The notes under the pieces are model-generated. The model had not been told where the DNA came from and did no database searches. It saw only the letters and a list, made by a program, of their open reading frames with translations. A DNA stretch of 64,000 nucleotides from Natronomonas gomsonensis (GTDB lineage Archaea > Halobacteriota > Halobacteria > Halobacteriales > Haloarculaceae), in NCBI RefSeq assembly GCF_013391635.1, contig NZ_JACAWU010000002.1:1116001-1180000 (forward strand), written 5' to 3'. Positions 16,227 to 25,239 of this stretch are shown here, piece after piece (within the stretch, counting starts at the first letter, position 1; each line of letters begins with the position of its first letter). A program made the translations under genes and the position numbers.

Positions 16227-19200
16227 TTAGAACGCGTTCCGTCGGGCAGCCAGCAGTGCTGCGCCGAGGAGCGCGATGAGCGCGATGACGGCACCGAAGC
16301 CGGGCTGGTCCTCGGATTCGGTTTCCGTCGGCTCGTCAGTGGCCGGCTCGTCGGTTGCAGTCGCCGTCGGCTCGGGCGTTGCGGTTGCCGTTGCCGTCGG
16401 CGTCGGCGTCGACGTGTCGACCGTCAGCGTCGCGGAGTCGAGAACGATTTCGCCCTCAGCGTTGAGGTACGGAGCGTCTTCCTCACCCTCGCTGGTGACG
16501 AAGTCGTACTCTTCGTTGTCGTTCGAGTCCTGGTGCGGCATGGCGATGACCGTGCCGTTGTCGCCCTCGTACGGCGTGTCGAGGGTGACTTCGACATCCT
16601 CATGCTCGCCGGATTCGAGGTAGTCAGACGTACCGCGGACACTGTCAAACGTGGCGCCGTCGAGGAGCGTACCGTCGTGGATGGTGACGAAGCCACCGTC
16701 CGGGACGTACACGCTGTCGACAGTCACGGTTGTGCCGTCAGTCGTCTGGTTCGTGATGGAGACCTCGGCGTAGTCGCCTTCGATGACGCGGCCGTCGGTC
16801 TCAGCGTCGTCCTCGAAGGACTGACGCTGGATGGTCGCCGTAAAGTTCTGCGGCGGCGTCACGTCCTCGAAGGAGTCGCTACCGTTGAACGTCGCTTCGA
16901 ACGTTCCGTCGGCGTTGACTTCCGTGGATGCGCTCTTGAGGAACGCGTTTTCGCCGTCAGTGTCTTCAGCGGTTGCACGGGCACGGACGGTGATTTCCGT
17001 ACCGGGGGCGACCGTGGTCTCGCCGCTGATGACTTGGTCGGCTGCGGACTGGACGCGAACTTCATCGTTGACCGTGTCGAACGTCGCTTCACGGTCGACG
17101 AGTTCGTAGGTGCCCATTGCGGACTCATCGTCATCCGGATCGGCGGGGTCCACATGGTTCCGCTCACGGAGGAACTGGTTCTGGTACTGCCCCGTGACGT
17201 TGAAGCTGGCTTCAAGCTCGTCACCCTCTTCGAGGCCAGCTGCCTCGAGAGCGTTGGAGTTGAGCACGACGTACAGCGTGTCGTTATCCGTATCGGAGAT
17301 AACGTTCGTGCTGGACGAACCAATGTCGCTCAGGTTGCCAACGAAAGCATCCTCGTTCTGACCGGGGTTCTGCTGTTCCAGCGTCAGGTTAAGGTTGTTG
17401 TTGTTGGCAATCTGTTCATAGTCAGTCTGACCATCGGAGGCCAACAGACCACCGATACCGGAAACATCGATGCGGTGGATAACGGCGTCACCGCGGACGC
17501 TCGAATCGCGCTCAGTGTTGAGCGCAATCGTGTTGGTTTCCGTAATCTGACCCTCCTCGATCATCTCGAGGACATCCTCAGTTTCGGTGATGCTGGTGTA
17601 GTCGTTACTCGGGGCCGTGTGAATCGTCATGTTCCCCGTACTACGCTCCTGTAGGCTGAGGACACTCACGTCGTACTCCTGAATCTCCTCTTCAGCAGTC
17701 GTGATGTTGCTGTCCTCAATGATGAGGTCGTAGAGTCCAGGGTCCAGTGCACGGTCGTTGATACCGGTTTCGGAGCGGTTCAGGATTTCTCCGCCATCGT
17801 CGGTGGTATCGTAGATGTCGCCTGTACTGACAGACGGGTCATCCAGAGCAACCCGGCTTGCCAGGTACGTGTTGATTTCCAGTTCAACCTCGCCGTCGTC
17901 GTTCGGCTCAACTTCGAGATCTGCCTGGTAGTTTGCATCGTCGCTGCCGAGGGAGACGTTGAATCGGTCAAGCTCTTCGGAGGTGAGCGAGACGGTTACG
18001 ACGTCACCACGGTTCTCATCGTACTGTGCCTGGTCCCAGTTGGCGTCGCCGTCAGTGACTTCACCGACGGTAATCGAAGCATCCGCGTTAGCGGTCGTGT
18101 CCGTTGCTTCGAAGTTGAAGTCGAGAGAGTCACCTTCTTCGATATCGTTCGATTCGTTGAACGTCGCCTCGATTTCAGATTCGCTCTGGAGACCCGAGAT
18201 GGTGACGTTATCGTCATCATCCGAGGTCGGAGCGACGCTGTAGGTGGAATCGTCGAAGACCTTTTCGAGCTGGTCCTGCGTCAGATTCTCGCTGCTGACT
18301 TCAACCCCGAATCCGTTCCGGTTGGAGTCCAGAACGAGCGTTCGTGAATCGTCGAGGTCGACATCGTCGACTTCGTCACCGTCAGCGTCCTCGAAGGTCG
18401 CATCGAGGTTCTGGACGACGATTTCGACGTACTCATTGGTTGCTGCACTGCTGTTCGAGCTCACCGAATCTGTAGCGACACCTTGATTGTTCGTGATGAT
18501 AACCTCTCGGTTTTCACCGCTGGCGCTGTCATCGTTTGCCGTGATGACGTAGTCTCCTTCAAGATTGCTCGTGTCAATAACCGTTTGACCGTTCTCGAAC
18601 GAGAGTTCACTCACAAGGCTACCGAGGCGGTCATTGGACGCCGTTCGGTCCCAGTTTCGGACTTGCCAGTTGGAGTGGTTATCGGAGAGGGCACCCTGGT
18701 CGAAGAACAGCTCCTGACCTTGCCATCGGGTCGTTCCCGTGTCGTAGGCACCATCCGCACCTGCTTCGGATGCCGAGCTGGCACCAATCGAGTACGAAGC
18801 TGTGTCGGTACTGTTATTGTCCGATTGACCGGCAGTTTCGTATAAGGTCGTAGTTACATCGTACGTTCCCGCCGAGGGATTGTCGACATCCTCAAGAACG
18901 ATGTTCAGACCGGTCGTGTTGGAAGTGTTTACCGCCGTGTCGAGGTCGAAGTCAATGACACCACCGCTTTCGCTAACGCTCGTGGTGGTAATCTCCGAAC
19001 CGTCGCTGGCGTTAAACACGCGAACAGTCCCGCTGCTAGCGTCAATGCCAGCAGAGTCCGCATCGCTTAGGTCAACCGTTCCCGAAGTGACATCGGATTG
19101 GGGAGACCCTTGCTGGTCGAAGGTTGTGTTAATTGTATACGTTGCTGTTTGATCGCCCGTTTGCGGGTTGACGTCAACGTTGTCAATGGTGATACCATCG

Positions 19201-19310
19201 CCAACGCCTGCTGCAGCACCGCCTGCAAACGCCATGGTTCCTGCGAAGACCCACAGGACCATCAGCGCCGCGAGGAGTACCGCACGCAGCTTGCTATTGT
19301 TGTCTGTCAT
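16227..19310 (-). CDS. csg: S-layer glycoprotein (major cell-surface glycoprotein) with PGF-CTERM anchor
   Basis: 1027 residues from ATG 19310. The N-terminal signal is MTDNNSKLRAVLLAALMV with an AFAGGAAAG cleavage region. A long acidic, Thr-rich extracellular region follows, with many N-x-S/T sequons. Next comes a Thr/Pro/Glu-rich spacer of TPTPTATATATPEPTATATD type, then DQPGFGAVIALIALLGAALLAARR, which is the PGF-CTERM signal cut and lipid-modified by archaeosortase ArtA. This is the organisation of Halobacterium and Haloferax S-layer glycoproteins. An earlier in-frame GTG at 19358 would add 16 residues without a signal-like start and overlaps the leader, so it was rejected. The gene sits next to the glycan island that probably decorates it. 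It has a TATA box at 19510 and a leader of roughly 175 nt. Confidence 0.92.
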   Translation of the reverse strand: MTDNNSKLRAVLLAALMVLWVFAGTMAFAGGAAAGVGDGITIDNVDVNPQTGDQTATYTINTTFDQQGSPQSDVTSGTVDLSDADSAGIDASSGTVRVFNASDGSEITTTSVSESGGVIDFDLDTAVNTSNTTGLNIVLEDVDNPSAGTYDVTTTLYETAGQSDNNSTDTASYSIGASSASEAGADGAYDTGTTRWQGQELFFDQGALSDNHSNWQVRNWDRTASNDRLGSLVSELSFENGQTVIDTSNLEGDYVITANDDSASGENREVIITNNQGVATDSVSSNSSAATNEYVEIVVQNLDATFEDADGDEVDDVDLDDSRTLVLDSNRNGFGVEVSSENLTQDQLEKVFDDSTYSVAPTSDDDDNVTISGLQSESEIEATFNESNDIEEGDSLDFNFEATDTTANADASITVGEVTDGDANWDQAQYDENRGDVVTVSLTSEELDRFNVSLGSDDANYQADLEVEPNDDGEVELEINTYLASRVALDDPSVSTGDIYDTTDDGGEILNRSETGINDRALDPGLYDLIIEDSNITTAEEEIQEYDVSVLSLQERSTGNMTIHTAPSNDYTSITETEDVLEMIEEGQITETNTIALNTERDSSVRGDAVIHRIDVSGIGGLLASDGQTDYEQIANNNNLNLTLEQQNPGQNEDAFVGNLSDIGSSSTNVISDTDNDTLYVVLNSNALEAAGLEEGDELEASFNVTGQYQNQFLRERNHVDPADPDDDESAMGTYELVDREATFDTVNDEVRVQSAADQVISGETTVAPGTEITVRARATAEDTDGENAFLKSASTEVNADGTFEATFNGSDSFEDVTPPQNFTATIQRQSFEDDAETDGRVIEGDYAEVSITNQTTDGTTVTVDSVYVPDGGFVTIHDGTLLDGATFDSVRGTSDYLESGEHEDVEVTLDTPYEGDNGTVIAMPHQDSNDNEEYDFVTSEGEEDAPYLNAEGEIVLDSATLTVDTSTPTPTATATATPEPTATATDEPATDEPTETESEDQPGFGAVIALIALLGAALLAARRNAF

Positions 19311-19312
19311 GG

Positions 19313-19477
19313 TTAGTTTCGTTCTGCAATCGCACCGCACTGCACTGCATCGCACCACATCGACAGCGTCCCAGACGCCACAGATGCACTCGAGTCGTTC
19401 GTAACGCCCGCCGACACGTCCAACGCGTCGGGGGCTGACGACACCGAGTCATCGTGTGGGTACAGCGACACTGTCAT
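19313..19477 (-). other. Upstream ORF in the S-layer mRNA leader (54 aa)
   Basis: An ATG at 19477, about 10 nt after the transcript start predicted from the TATA box, opens a 54-codon frame that ends with TAA at 19313-19315. That stop is only 2 nt before the S-layer ATG. No GGAGG-like ribosome site precedes the S-layer start, so termination and reinitiation is a possible mechanism. The first 30 codons prefer G or C at the third position; the end is a GTGCGATGCAGTGCAGTGC-type short repeat. It may be a chance ORF. Confidence 0.35.
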
Positions 19478-19509
19478 GGGTAGGGGTACGCTCCAAACCA
19501 CTCTTGCTT

Positions 19510-19517
19510 GGTATAAA
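19510..19517 (-). promoter_or_regulatory. TATA box of the S-layer gene
   Basis: The minus strand reads TTTATACC, a strong haloarchaeal TATA element, about 200 bp before the S-layer ATG. It predicts a transcript starting near 19485-19488 with a leader of about 175 nt. That is unusual among mostly leaderless genes but is known for S-layer genes. Confidence 0.6.
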
Positions 19518-19924
19518 TGCTTTGTGGGGTTTCAGGAGTCGTGACAACGTGTGTCGCTCCCGAAAACGGCAGGTACAGCCGATTTGGTATGTCGTGACAC
19601 ACACGTCTGACGACCGGCATCCATATATAAATTCAGAGGCAGGACTCGGCAATCACGTGTACGCACGAGGTTAATACAACTGCCCGCACGCTCTTGAAGT
19701 GATAGTCACTTTCAACGTTCACAGACGTGTGTACACTGCTTCTAACCTGCGTTTGGTGATCTATAACTTGTTTTAACGAGTCTCTATCTAAGCGGTTGGT
19801 TGTGGAAGCTTAGCTAACTCTCGGGTAGCCGAGAGCGCATGGACATGAACGATTCCACGCCAACACGCCACAGTGTCACCACTCCAGTATCGCCATTCAG
19901 ACACACGCGCACAGAGGGGGCCAG

Positions 19925-21550
19925 ATGATGACACGCAAACGCAGAACAGGTGTTGCAGTCGTCTGGGCGACGCTGCTCGTTGTGAGTCTGTTAGCAACCG
20001 CCGCCTTCGCCGGCCCGGCAGCCGCACAGTCCGACAGCGCCGATATCGTGTTCGTCTTCGATAAAACCGACAGCATGGATCCCCACAGGGAGGCCCTCCA
20101 AGATGACATCGGGAACGTCGCCGACGAGTTCGAATCCAAAGGCATCGACGCCCGCTACGGGCTCGTGACGTACGAGGAAGACTGGAACACCGAGGTCAGA
20201 CAGCCGCTGACGAGCGACACGGGAGAGCTGAAGGAATCGCTCAACTTCGAAACCAGCGGGAACATGGAGAACGCCTCGCATGGGATTCACATGGCACTCG
20301 ACATGGAGTTCCGTGATGACGCACAGAAGATCGTCGTCGTCATCACCAACGAAGACGATGATGGCGCAAATAACAACACCGCCGTAAAGGAACGCGCACT
20401 CCAGCGCATCGACGACGAAAACGCGTGCCTCGTGGCGTTCTCGCCGGACAGTGACCGTGATTACAACGACCTCAACACGTACACCGAGGAGGTCGACTGT
20501 GGCCACTGGTCGAACTTCGATACTGAGTCGTTCACCGACGTTGCTGCAGTCATCGAAGATGAGGCTACCAGTGATCCCGAATCGACGAGTCGGGACGACC
20601 GAGTAGAGCGAAGCGCGCCGGATTTCGAGGTGATCGAGAAATCACTTAGCAACACGACGGTCTCTGCGGGGGAGACGTTCACGGCGGAAGTCGTCGTCAC
20701 AAACGACGGATCGGCCGGTGGTACGTATCACGCGCTGATTACCGATTCAGACCAGGTTCACTACAGCGAACGGGTCGACATAGAGGCCGGAGAGACCCAC
20801 ACGTTCAACGCACCGCTCTCGTACGCAGAGGTCGACAAGCATATGCTCCAGATTAACCATCGCTTCCTCGACCACGTGACGGTCAAAGAGCGGCAACTGG
20901 TCGCCGAGAACGTCGCCGTCAGTGATGGCGCAGTCAAGCGATCGGTCGTCATGCCCAACGAGAGCTACGCCGTTGCGGCGACTGTCGAGAACCCCGGCAA
21001 CCACTCGGGCTATGCAACCGTACCGTTCGCTGTCAGAGAGGACGGCAACAACACGACGCACGTCGCCAACGAGACGGTCTACCTCTCGTCGGGCGAAGCG
21101 AAGACAGTAACCTACGAAGCGACCGCCGATGCCAACGCTTCGGGTGTCAACCAGACCTGGGTAGTCCAGAACACCACGGTAGGAAACGTGTCGGTGCTGG
21201 ACGGCAATGCCTCCGGGGTCGGTATCGATAGCTATCCTGAATCGTCGTCAGTCGGGGCGAACGAGTCCTACAACCTGACGAGCGTCGTCTACAATAACGG
21301 TAATGACTCACGGATGGTTTCAGTCAACGTCGCTCCCCAAGACCGACAGATAGGGACGCTCCGAATGCTGACCGTCAACCCCGGTGAATCGGTTGAATTG
21401 ACACACACTGTTCAAGCGCCAGCCGGTGGCAACAACGGTAGTGCCGCGACAACGAATGCAACTGAAACCGATGCCAACCTCGTACGTACGATGGATTCGT
21501 GGTGGGTCAACGACGAGACAGTGTCTGTCACCGTGAATGCTGGCAGCTGA
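19925..21550 (+). CDS. Secreted von Willebrand factor A domain protein (copy 1)
   Basis: 541 residues; starts at either of two adjacent ATGs, after a GAGGGGG ribosome site. It has a signal peptide (VVWATLLVVSLLATAAFA, then GPAAAQ). The VWA domain, about 38-210, has a MIDAS motif VFDKTDSM (D-x-T-x-S) and IVVVITNEDDD for the later metal ligand. The rest is beta-rich CARDB-like repeats with many N-x-S/T sites, for example SLSNTTV and VMPNESY. There is no transmembrane or PGF-CTERM tail, so it is secreted or held by partners. The next gene encodes a close paralogue. It is divergent from the S-layer gene, and surface adhesion or an S-layer-associated role is plausible but unproven. Confidence 0.82.
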   Translation: MMTRKRRTGVAVVWATLLVVSLLATAAFAGPAAAQSDSADIVFVFDKTDSMDPHREALQDDIGNVADEFESKGIDARYGLVTYEEDWNTEVRQPLTSDTGELKESLNFETSGNMENASHGIHMALDMEFRDDAQKIVVVITNEDDDGANNNTAVKERALQRIDDENACLVAFSPDSDRDYNDLNTYTEEVDCGHWSNFDTESFTDVAAVIEDEATSDPESTSRDDRVERSAPDFEVIEKSLSNTTVSAGETFTAEVVVTNDGSAGGTYHALITDSDQVHYSERVDIEAGETHTFNAPLSYAEVDKHMLQINHRFLDHVTVKERQLVAENVAVSDGAVKRSVVMPNESYAVAATVENPGNHSGYATVPFAVREDGNNTTHVANETVYLSSGEAKTVTYEATADANASGVNQTWVVQNTTVGNVSVLDGNASGVGIDSYPESSSVGANESYNLTSVVYNNGNDSRMVSVNVAPQDRQIGTLRMLTVNPGESVELTHTVQAPAGGNNGSAATTNATETDANLVRTMDSWWVNDETVSVTVNAGS

Positions 21551-21889
21551 TGTCGTCGGCCATCGAGAACCCTCCAGTTAACGGGTGAAACACCCCGGAA
21601 TTGTAGATATTTTGGTATAAATTTCTGGTCATCGAGTAGCATGAGAGCACCGTAAACGTTTTTCAGGTGTTCAGTTTTCATCGATAAACTGCCATAGAAT
21701 AAACAATAATGGCTGATTATCCGATTTCGCCGTGGATTCAGGCACATCATACATAGGTTGTTAGAACCTGCAAATTCGTCCGCTACCACTACACGGGGTG
21801 GGGAAAAGCATGAATAAGCAATACCTAACCAACGGCCACGGCGTCACAGCGAACAGATCGAAAGTAACGCATCATCTGGAGGTGCCAAA
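21551..21889. other. Intergenic region between the two VWA genes
   Basis: 339 bp without a gene. It contains a TATA-like TTGGTATAAATTT near 21610-21622 and AT-rich sequence to about 21760. The second VWA gene therefore probably has its own promoter. Confidence 0.35.
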
Positions 21890-23509
21890 ATGACATCGCG
21901 GTCTCGGATGCTCACTGCAGTCGTTTTATCGACAATTCTCGTCGTGAGCGTCCTTCTCTCAAGCGTTGCCTTCGCCGGCACAGCAGCCGCAGAGACCCGC
22001 AATGCAGATGTCGTCTTCGTCTTCGATGAGACGGGCAGTATGGATGCCCAAGCTGAGGATTTGGCAAACGAAGTTGAGAACGTTGCTGAAGAACTCGATA
22101 CACAGGGAATCGACGCTCGTTACGGGCTCGTAACTTACGAAGACGCGGAGAGTACGGAAGTCAACCTCGCGTTGTCAAGTAATCCAGACGATTTGAAAAC
22201 CGGACTCGACGGAATATACACGTTCGGAGGTACCGAGAACGCTTCCCACGGTATTCACACCGCACTCGATATGGACTACCGCGACGATGCCCAGAAAATT
22301 ATCGTCGTGATCACCGACGAGGACGATGATGGGACGGAAACTGCGAGACAGCAAGCACTCCAACGAATCGATGACGAAGACGCATGTCTCGTAGCAGTTT
22401 CGCCTGATTGGTATTCGGGCGATATCGAGGGGGCGGACGAACTCAAGACCATGTCAGAGGCAGTAGCGTGTGGCGAATGGACTGACGTGAACACCGAGTC
22501 GTTCACAACAATCGTCACCGATCTCATCGAGGTAATCGAGGAGGAGACAACCCAGACCACGGAAACGACGAGATCATCCCCCGATTTCGACGTGATCGAG
22601 AAATCGCTTAGCAACACGACTGTCGCCACCGATGAAACGTTCACGGCTGATGTCGTTGTTGAAAACGACGGGTCGGCCGGTGGTACGTATCACGCCCGGA
22701 TTACCGATTCAGACCAGGTCCACTACAGCGAGCGGGTTGAGATCGAATCTGGGGAAACACACACGTTCAGCGCACCAATCTCGTACGCAGAGGTCGACCG
22801 ATATATGCTCCAGATTAACCACCGCCTCCTCGATTATGTGACAGTCAACGAACGGCAACTGACCGCTGAGAACGTGGTAGTTACCGGGGGAGCAATCAAA
22901 CGCTCGGCCGTCATGCCCAACGAGAGCTATGAGGTGTCGGCGACTGTCGAGAACACCGGCAACTATTCGGGGTATGCGACCGTCCCCTTCGCTGCCGGTG
23001 GGGACGCTAACAACACGACCCATGTCGCCAACGAGACGGTATATCTCTCGTCCGGCGAAACCAAGACGGTAACCCACGAGGCGACCGCCGACGTGAACGC
23101 CTCGGGAGCCAATCAAACGTGGGCCGTCGGGAACACCACACTGGGGAGCGTGTCGGTACTCGACGAAAACGACTCGCAGGTCGGTATCGACGCCTACACC
23201 ACGCCGGGCGCCGTCACGCCGAACGAGTCCTACGACGTGACGGGCGTCGTCTACAACAACGGCAACAGTTCGCGAATGCTCGCGGTCAATTTCGCCCCCG
23301 AGCACGGCCGATTGGGTTCGCTTCGGATGGTGAGCGTTGCTCCCGGTGAGTCGATGGCAGTACGACACAGCACGCAAGCGTCGGCACTTTCAGAGCCCAG
23401 TAGCATCGGTCAGACCAACACGACCGAACGCGCGAGCACTGAAAGAACGAGCGAAACCTGGTGGGTCAACGACGAGCGAGTCAACGTCACCGTCGTCGCA
23501 GACGGATAA
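21890..23509 (+). CDS. Secreted von Willebrand factor A domain protein (copy 2)
   Basis: 539 residues, paralogue of the gene just upstream; an AGGTG stretch lies 7-8 nt before the ATG. The signal peptide is followed by TAAAETRNADVVFVFDETGSMD, in which the MIDAS is the canonical D-x-T-G-S. Copy 1 has D at the Gly position. The long C-terminal half repeats the CARDB-like segments of copy 1, including FDVIEKSLSNTTV, VHYSERVEIE and HVANETVYLSSGE. The divergence is highest between the VWA domain and the first repeat (TQTTETTR linker). Likely secreted, glycosylated and metal-dependent in ligand binding; the ligand is unknown. Confidence 0.82.
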   Translation: MTSRSRMLTAVVLSTILVVSVLLSSVAFAGTAAAETRNADVVFVFDETGSMDAQAEDLANEVENVAEELDTQGIDARYGLVTYEDAESTEVNLALSSNPDDLKTGLDGIYTFGGTENASHGIHTALDMDYRDDAQKIIVVITDEDDDGTETARQQALQRIDDEDACLVAVSPDWYSGDIEGADELKTMSEAVACGEWTDVNTESFTTIVTDLIEVIEEETTQTTETTRSSPDFDVIEKSLSNTTVATDETFTADVVVENDGSAGGTYHARITDSDQVHYSERVEIESGETHTFSAPISYAEVDRYMLQINHRLLDYVTVNERQLTAENVVVTGGAIKRSAVMPNESYEVSATVENTGNYSGYATVPFAAGGDANNTTHVANETVYLSSGETKTVTHEATADVNASGANQTWAVGNTTLGSVSVLDENDSQVGIDAYTTPGAVTPNESYDVTGVVYNNGNSSRMLAVNFAPEHGRLGSLRMVSVAPGESMAVRHSTQASALSEPSSIGQTNTTERASTERTSETWWVNDERVNVTVVADG

Positions 23510-23673
23510 TGGCAGGCATCTAAGAATTGGCAGATGCTGAGTGATCCCGCCACCGGGATTCGGTAATCAGCGTTCGATGACCGTGTTTCGGGGGCAAGAC
23601 GCCCCAATCCGGATTTTCCGTAGTATTTCGTCATCGTGAGATTTCATCGAACCCAGAGAGACAGCAAGGGCCG

Positions 23674-25239
23674 TCAGTCAGCCGCCTCGATGGCGGCCAC
23701 TTTCGCACGTGATGCGATTTCGACCTCCAAATCGCGCATGAAGTCGTCGACAGTGTTCCCCATGGTCAACACGGGATACCCCTCGTCGAACATGTCGTCG
23801 ATGACATCGCCGGCGTCTTCGGTGCGCTCGTGTTCGGTGACGGGCACGTCGACGTTCGAAGCGAAGACGCTGGTGAACGCCCCGCCCACACGTGCGCGTT
23901 CGATTAGGTCGCGGTCTGCCAAGGTGTTGAGATACTTCGCGAACGATGCCGTTCGGCTTCGGCGGTCCGACCGGAGGTAGACAAAGGGCAGCACGTAGTC
24001 GTCACCGGCCAGCGCCTGCCGAATCGCTTCCGTGCTCTCGATGTCGTTGATTTCGGCGCCGTTGAAGATGCGGCCCTGTGGGAGTCGAATCCAGCGTGGC
24101 TGGATGGCGTCGAGATACGAGTTGAGCTGTGCTTCGGGCACGGGCTCCATATCCAGCCACCGCAACACGTCGTTGACTGCATACACCGTCTCCGCCCCGA
24201 TTCGGCCCTGCTGGTCGGCCGGAATCGTGACCTGCCGCATCTCGCCGCCTTGCTGTTCGATTTCTTCGCGCATGTACTCCGCGAGGACGGGGTTTTGTTC
24301 GCCGTTGACGACTTTCGTACCGGCCGGAATCGTCCGAGCGAAGGCCCGAGCGAGGTCCCGAACCGTCTTGCCCAGCGTGTCCTGGTGGTCCTGTCGGACG
24401 TTCGCGATGACGACGACGTGCGGTTTGACGAATCGCTTGTTGATCAACCGCGTGGTGTACTCGGTGATGCCTTGGTTCTCGAAGATGGCGACATCGTCGG
24501 GCGTGTAGGATTCGAGTTCGGGACCGAACTCCCGAAGGACGTTGATGTTCTCGTACAGCGTGGTGTGTGCGCCCGTCCGCTCGATGGGGATGACTTCGCC
24601 GTTGCGAATCAACACGGGGTGGTTACCCGTAATCTTCGTCAGGGTGTCGTAGCCACGCCGTCTGAACACGTCGTCGAGTCGCTTGACGGTCGATGATTTT
24701 CCGCGAATACCGGAGACGACGATTCGCGTGTCGATGCCATCGAGGAACTGGCGGTGGTCGCGACCGCGTGTGAGCAGCGACAGAGCACCACGGACGTTCG
24801 ACATCCCGACTTCGAAGGGGTCTGATTCGGTGTCCGTCTCGTCAGCGACGAGATACACCGGCACCGCACCCGTCGCCAGATGGCGGAACCGTCGCATCGC
24901 CTCGCGTGCGTTGGCGCGCTCGGTGTAGGTGAAATTCGTGACTGCGAGCGTCTCGCCGTCATCGCGAAGCACCCAATCGAAGATTCCGTGTTCCTCGTCG
25001 CCACGAACACGAAGCGTCGGTTTGTCACCGGCTTCCGGCGGCTCGACGTACTCGAAGTCCTCGGCGTCGAAGTCATCGAGTTCGGCCGCGGCGTCGCGCA
25101 CTCGGTCGATGCGTCGTCTGGCCGCCTCCGAACTCCGGTACTGTTTCGGCCCGACCGCGAGACAGACCTCGGCGTCACAGAGACGCCAGAACCACCCATC
25201 CTCGTTTCTAGTCACCTCGAACATCCCTTGCTCCATCAC
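23674..25239 (-). CDS. CapB/PgsB-like Mur ligase-family protein with N-terminal DUF1508-like region
   Basis: 521 residues. From about 150 the protein is a Mur ligase-type ATPase of the PgsB/CapB kind. The P-loop SGIRGKSST is at about 176-184, followed by TKITGNHPVLI, the acidic FENQGITEYT and VVIANVRQDHQDTLG. PgsB polymerises glutamate through gamma links. Ahead of the ligase are about 120 residues with two copies of a DUF1508/YegP-like unit (FEVTRNEDGWFWRLCD at 7-22, and FDWVLRDDGETLAVTNFTYT at 87-106), not part of standard PgsB. The start overlaps the CapC-like stop by 4 nt. No capA lies nearby. The product could be poly-gamma-glutamate or another amide-linked polymer. Confidence 0.78.
   Translation of the reverse strand: MMEQGMFEVTRNEDGWFWRLCDAEVCLAVGPKQYRSSEAARRRIDRVRDAAAELDDFDAEDFEYVEPPEAGDKPTLRVRGDEEHGIFDWVLRDDGETLAVTNFTYTERANAREAMRRFRHLATGAVPVYLVADETDTESDPFEVGMSNVRGALSLLTRGRDHRQFLDGIDTRIVVSGIRGKSSTVKRLDDVFRRRGYDTLTKITGNHPVLIRNGEVIPIERTGAHTTLYENINVLREFGPELESYTPDDVAIFENQGITEYTTRLINKRFVKPHVVVIANVRQDHQDTLGKTVRDLARAFARTIPAGTKVVNGEQNPVLAEYMREEIEQQGGEMRQVTIPADQQGRIGAETVYAVNDVLRWLDMEPVPEAQLNSYLDAIQPRWIRLPQGRIFNGAEINDIESTEAIRQALAGDDYVLPFVYLRSDRRSRTASFAKYLNTLADRDLIERARVGGAFTSVFASNVDVPVTEHERTEDAGDVIDDMFDEGYPVLTMGNTVDDFMRDLEVEIASRAKVAAIEAAD

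Noticed and set aside
16533..17654. Long plus-strand open frame (373 codons) opposite the S-layer gene
   Set aside because: It is the antisense shadow of a GC-rich, strongly biased gene; its composition is Val/Arg/Asp-rich with no family-like motif.
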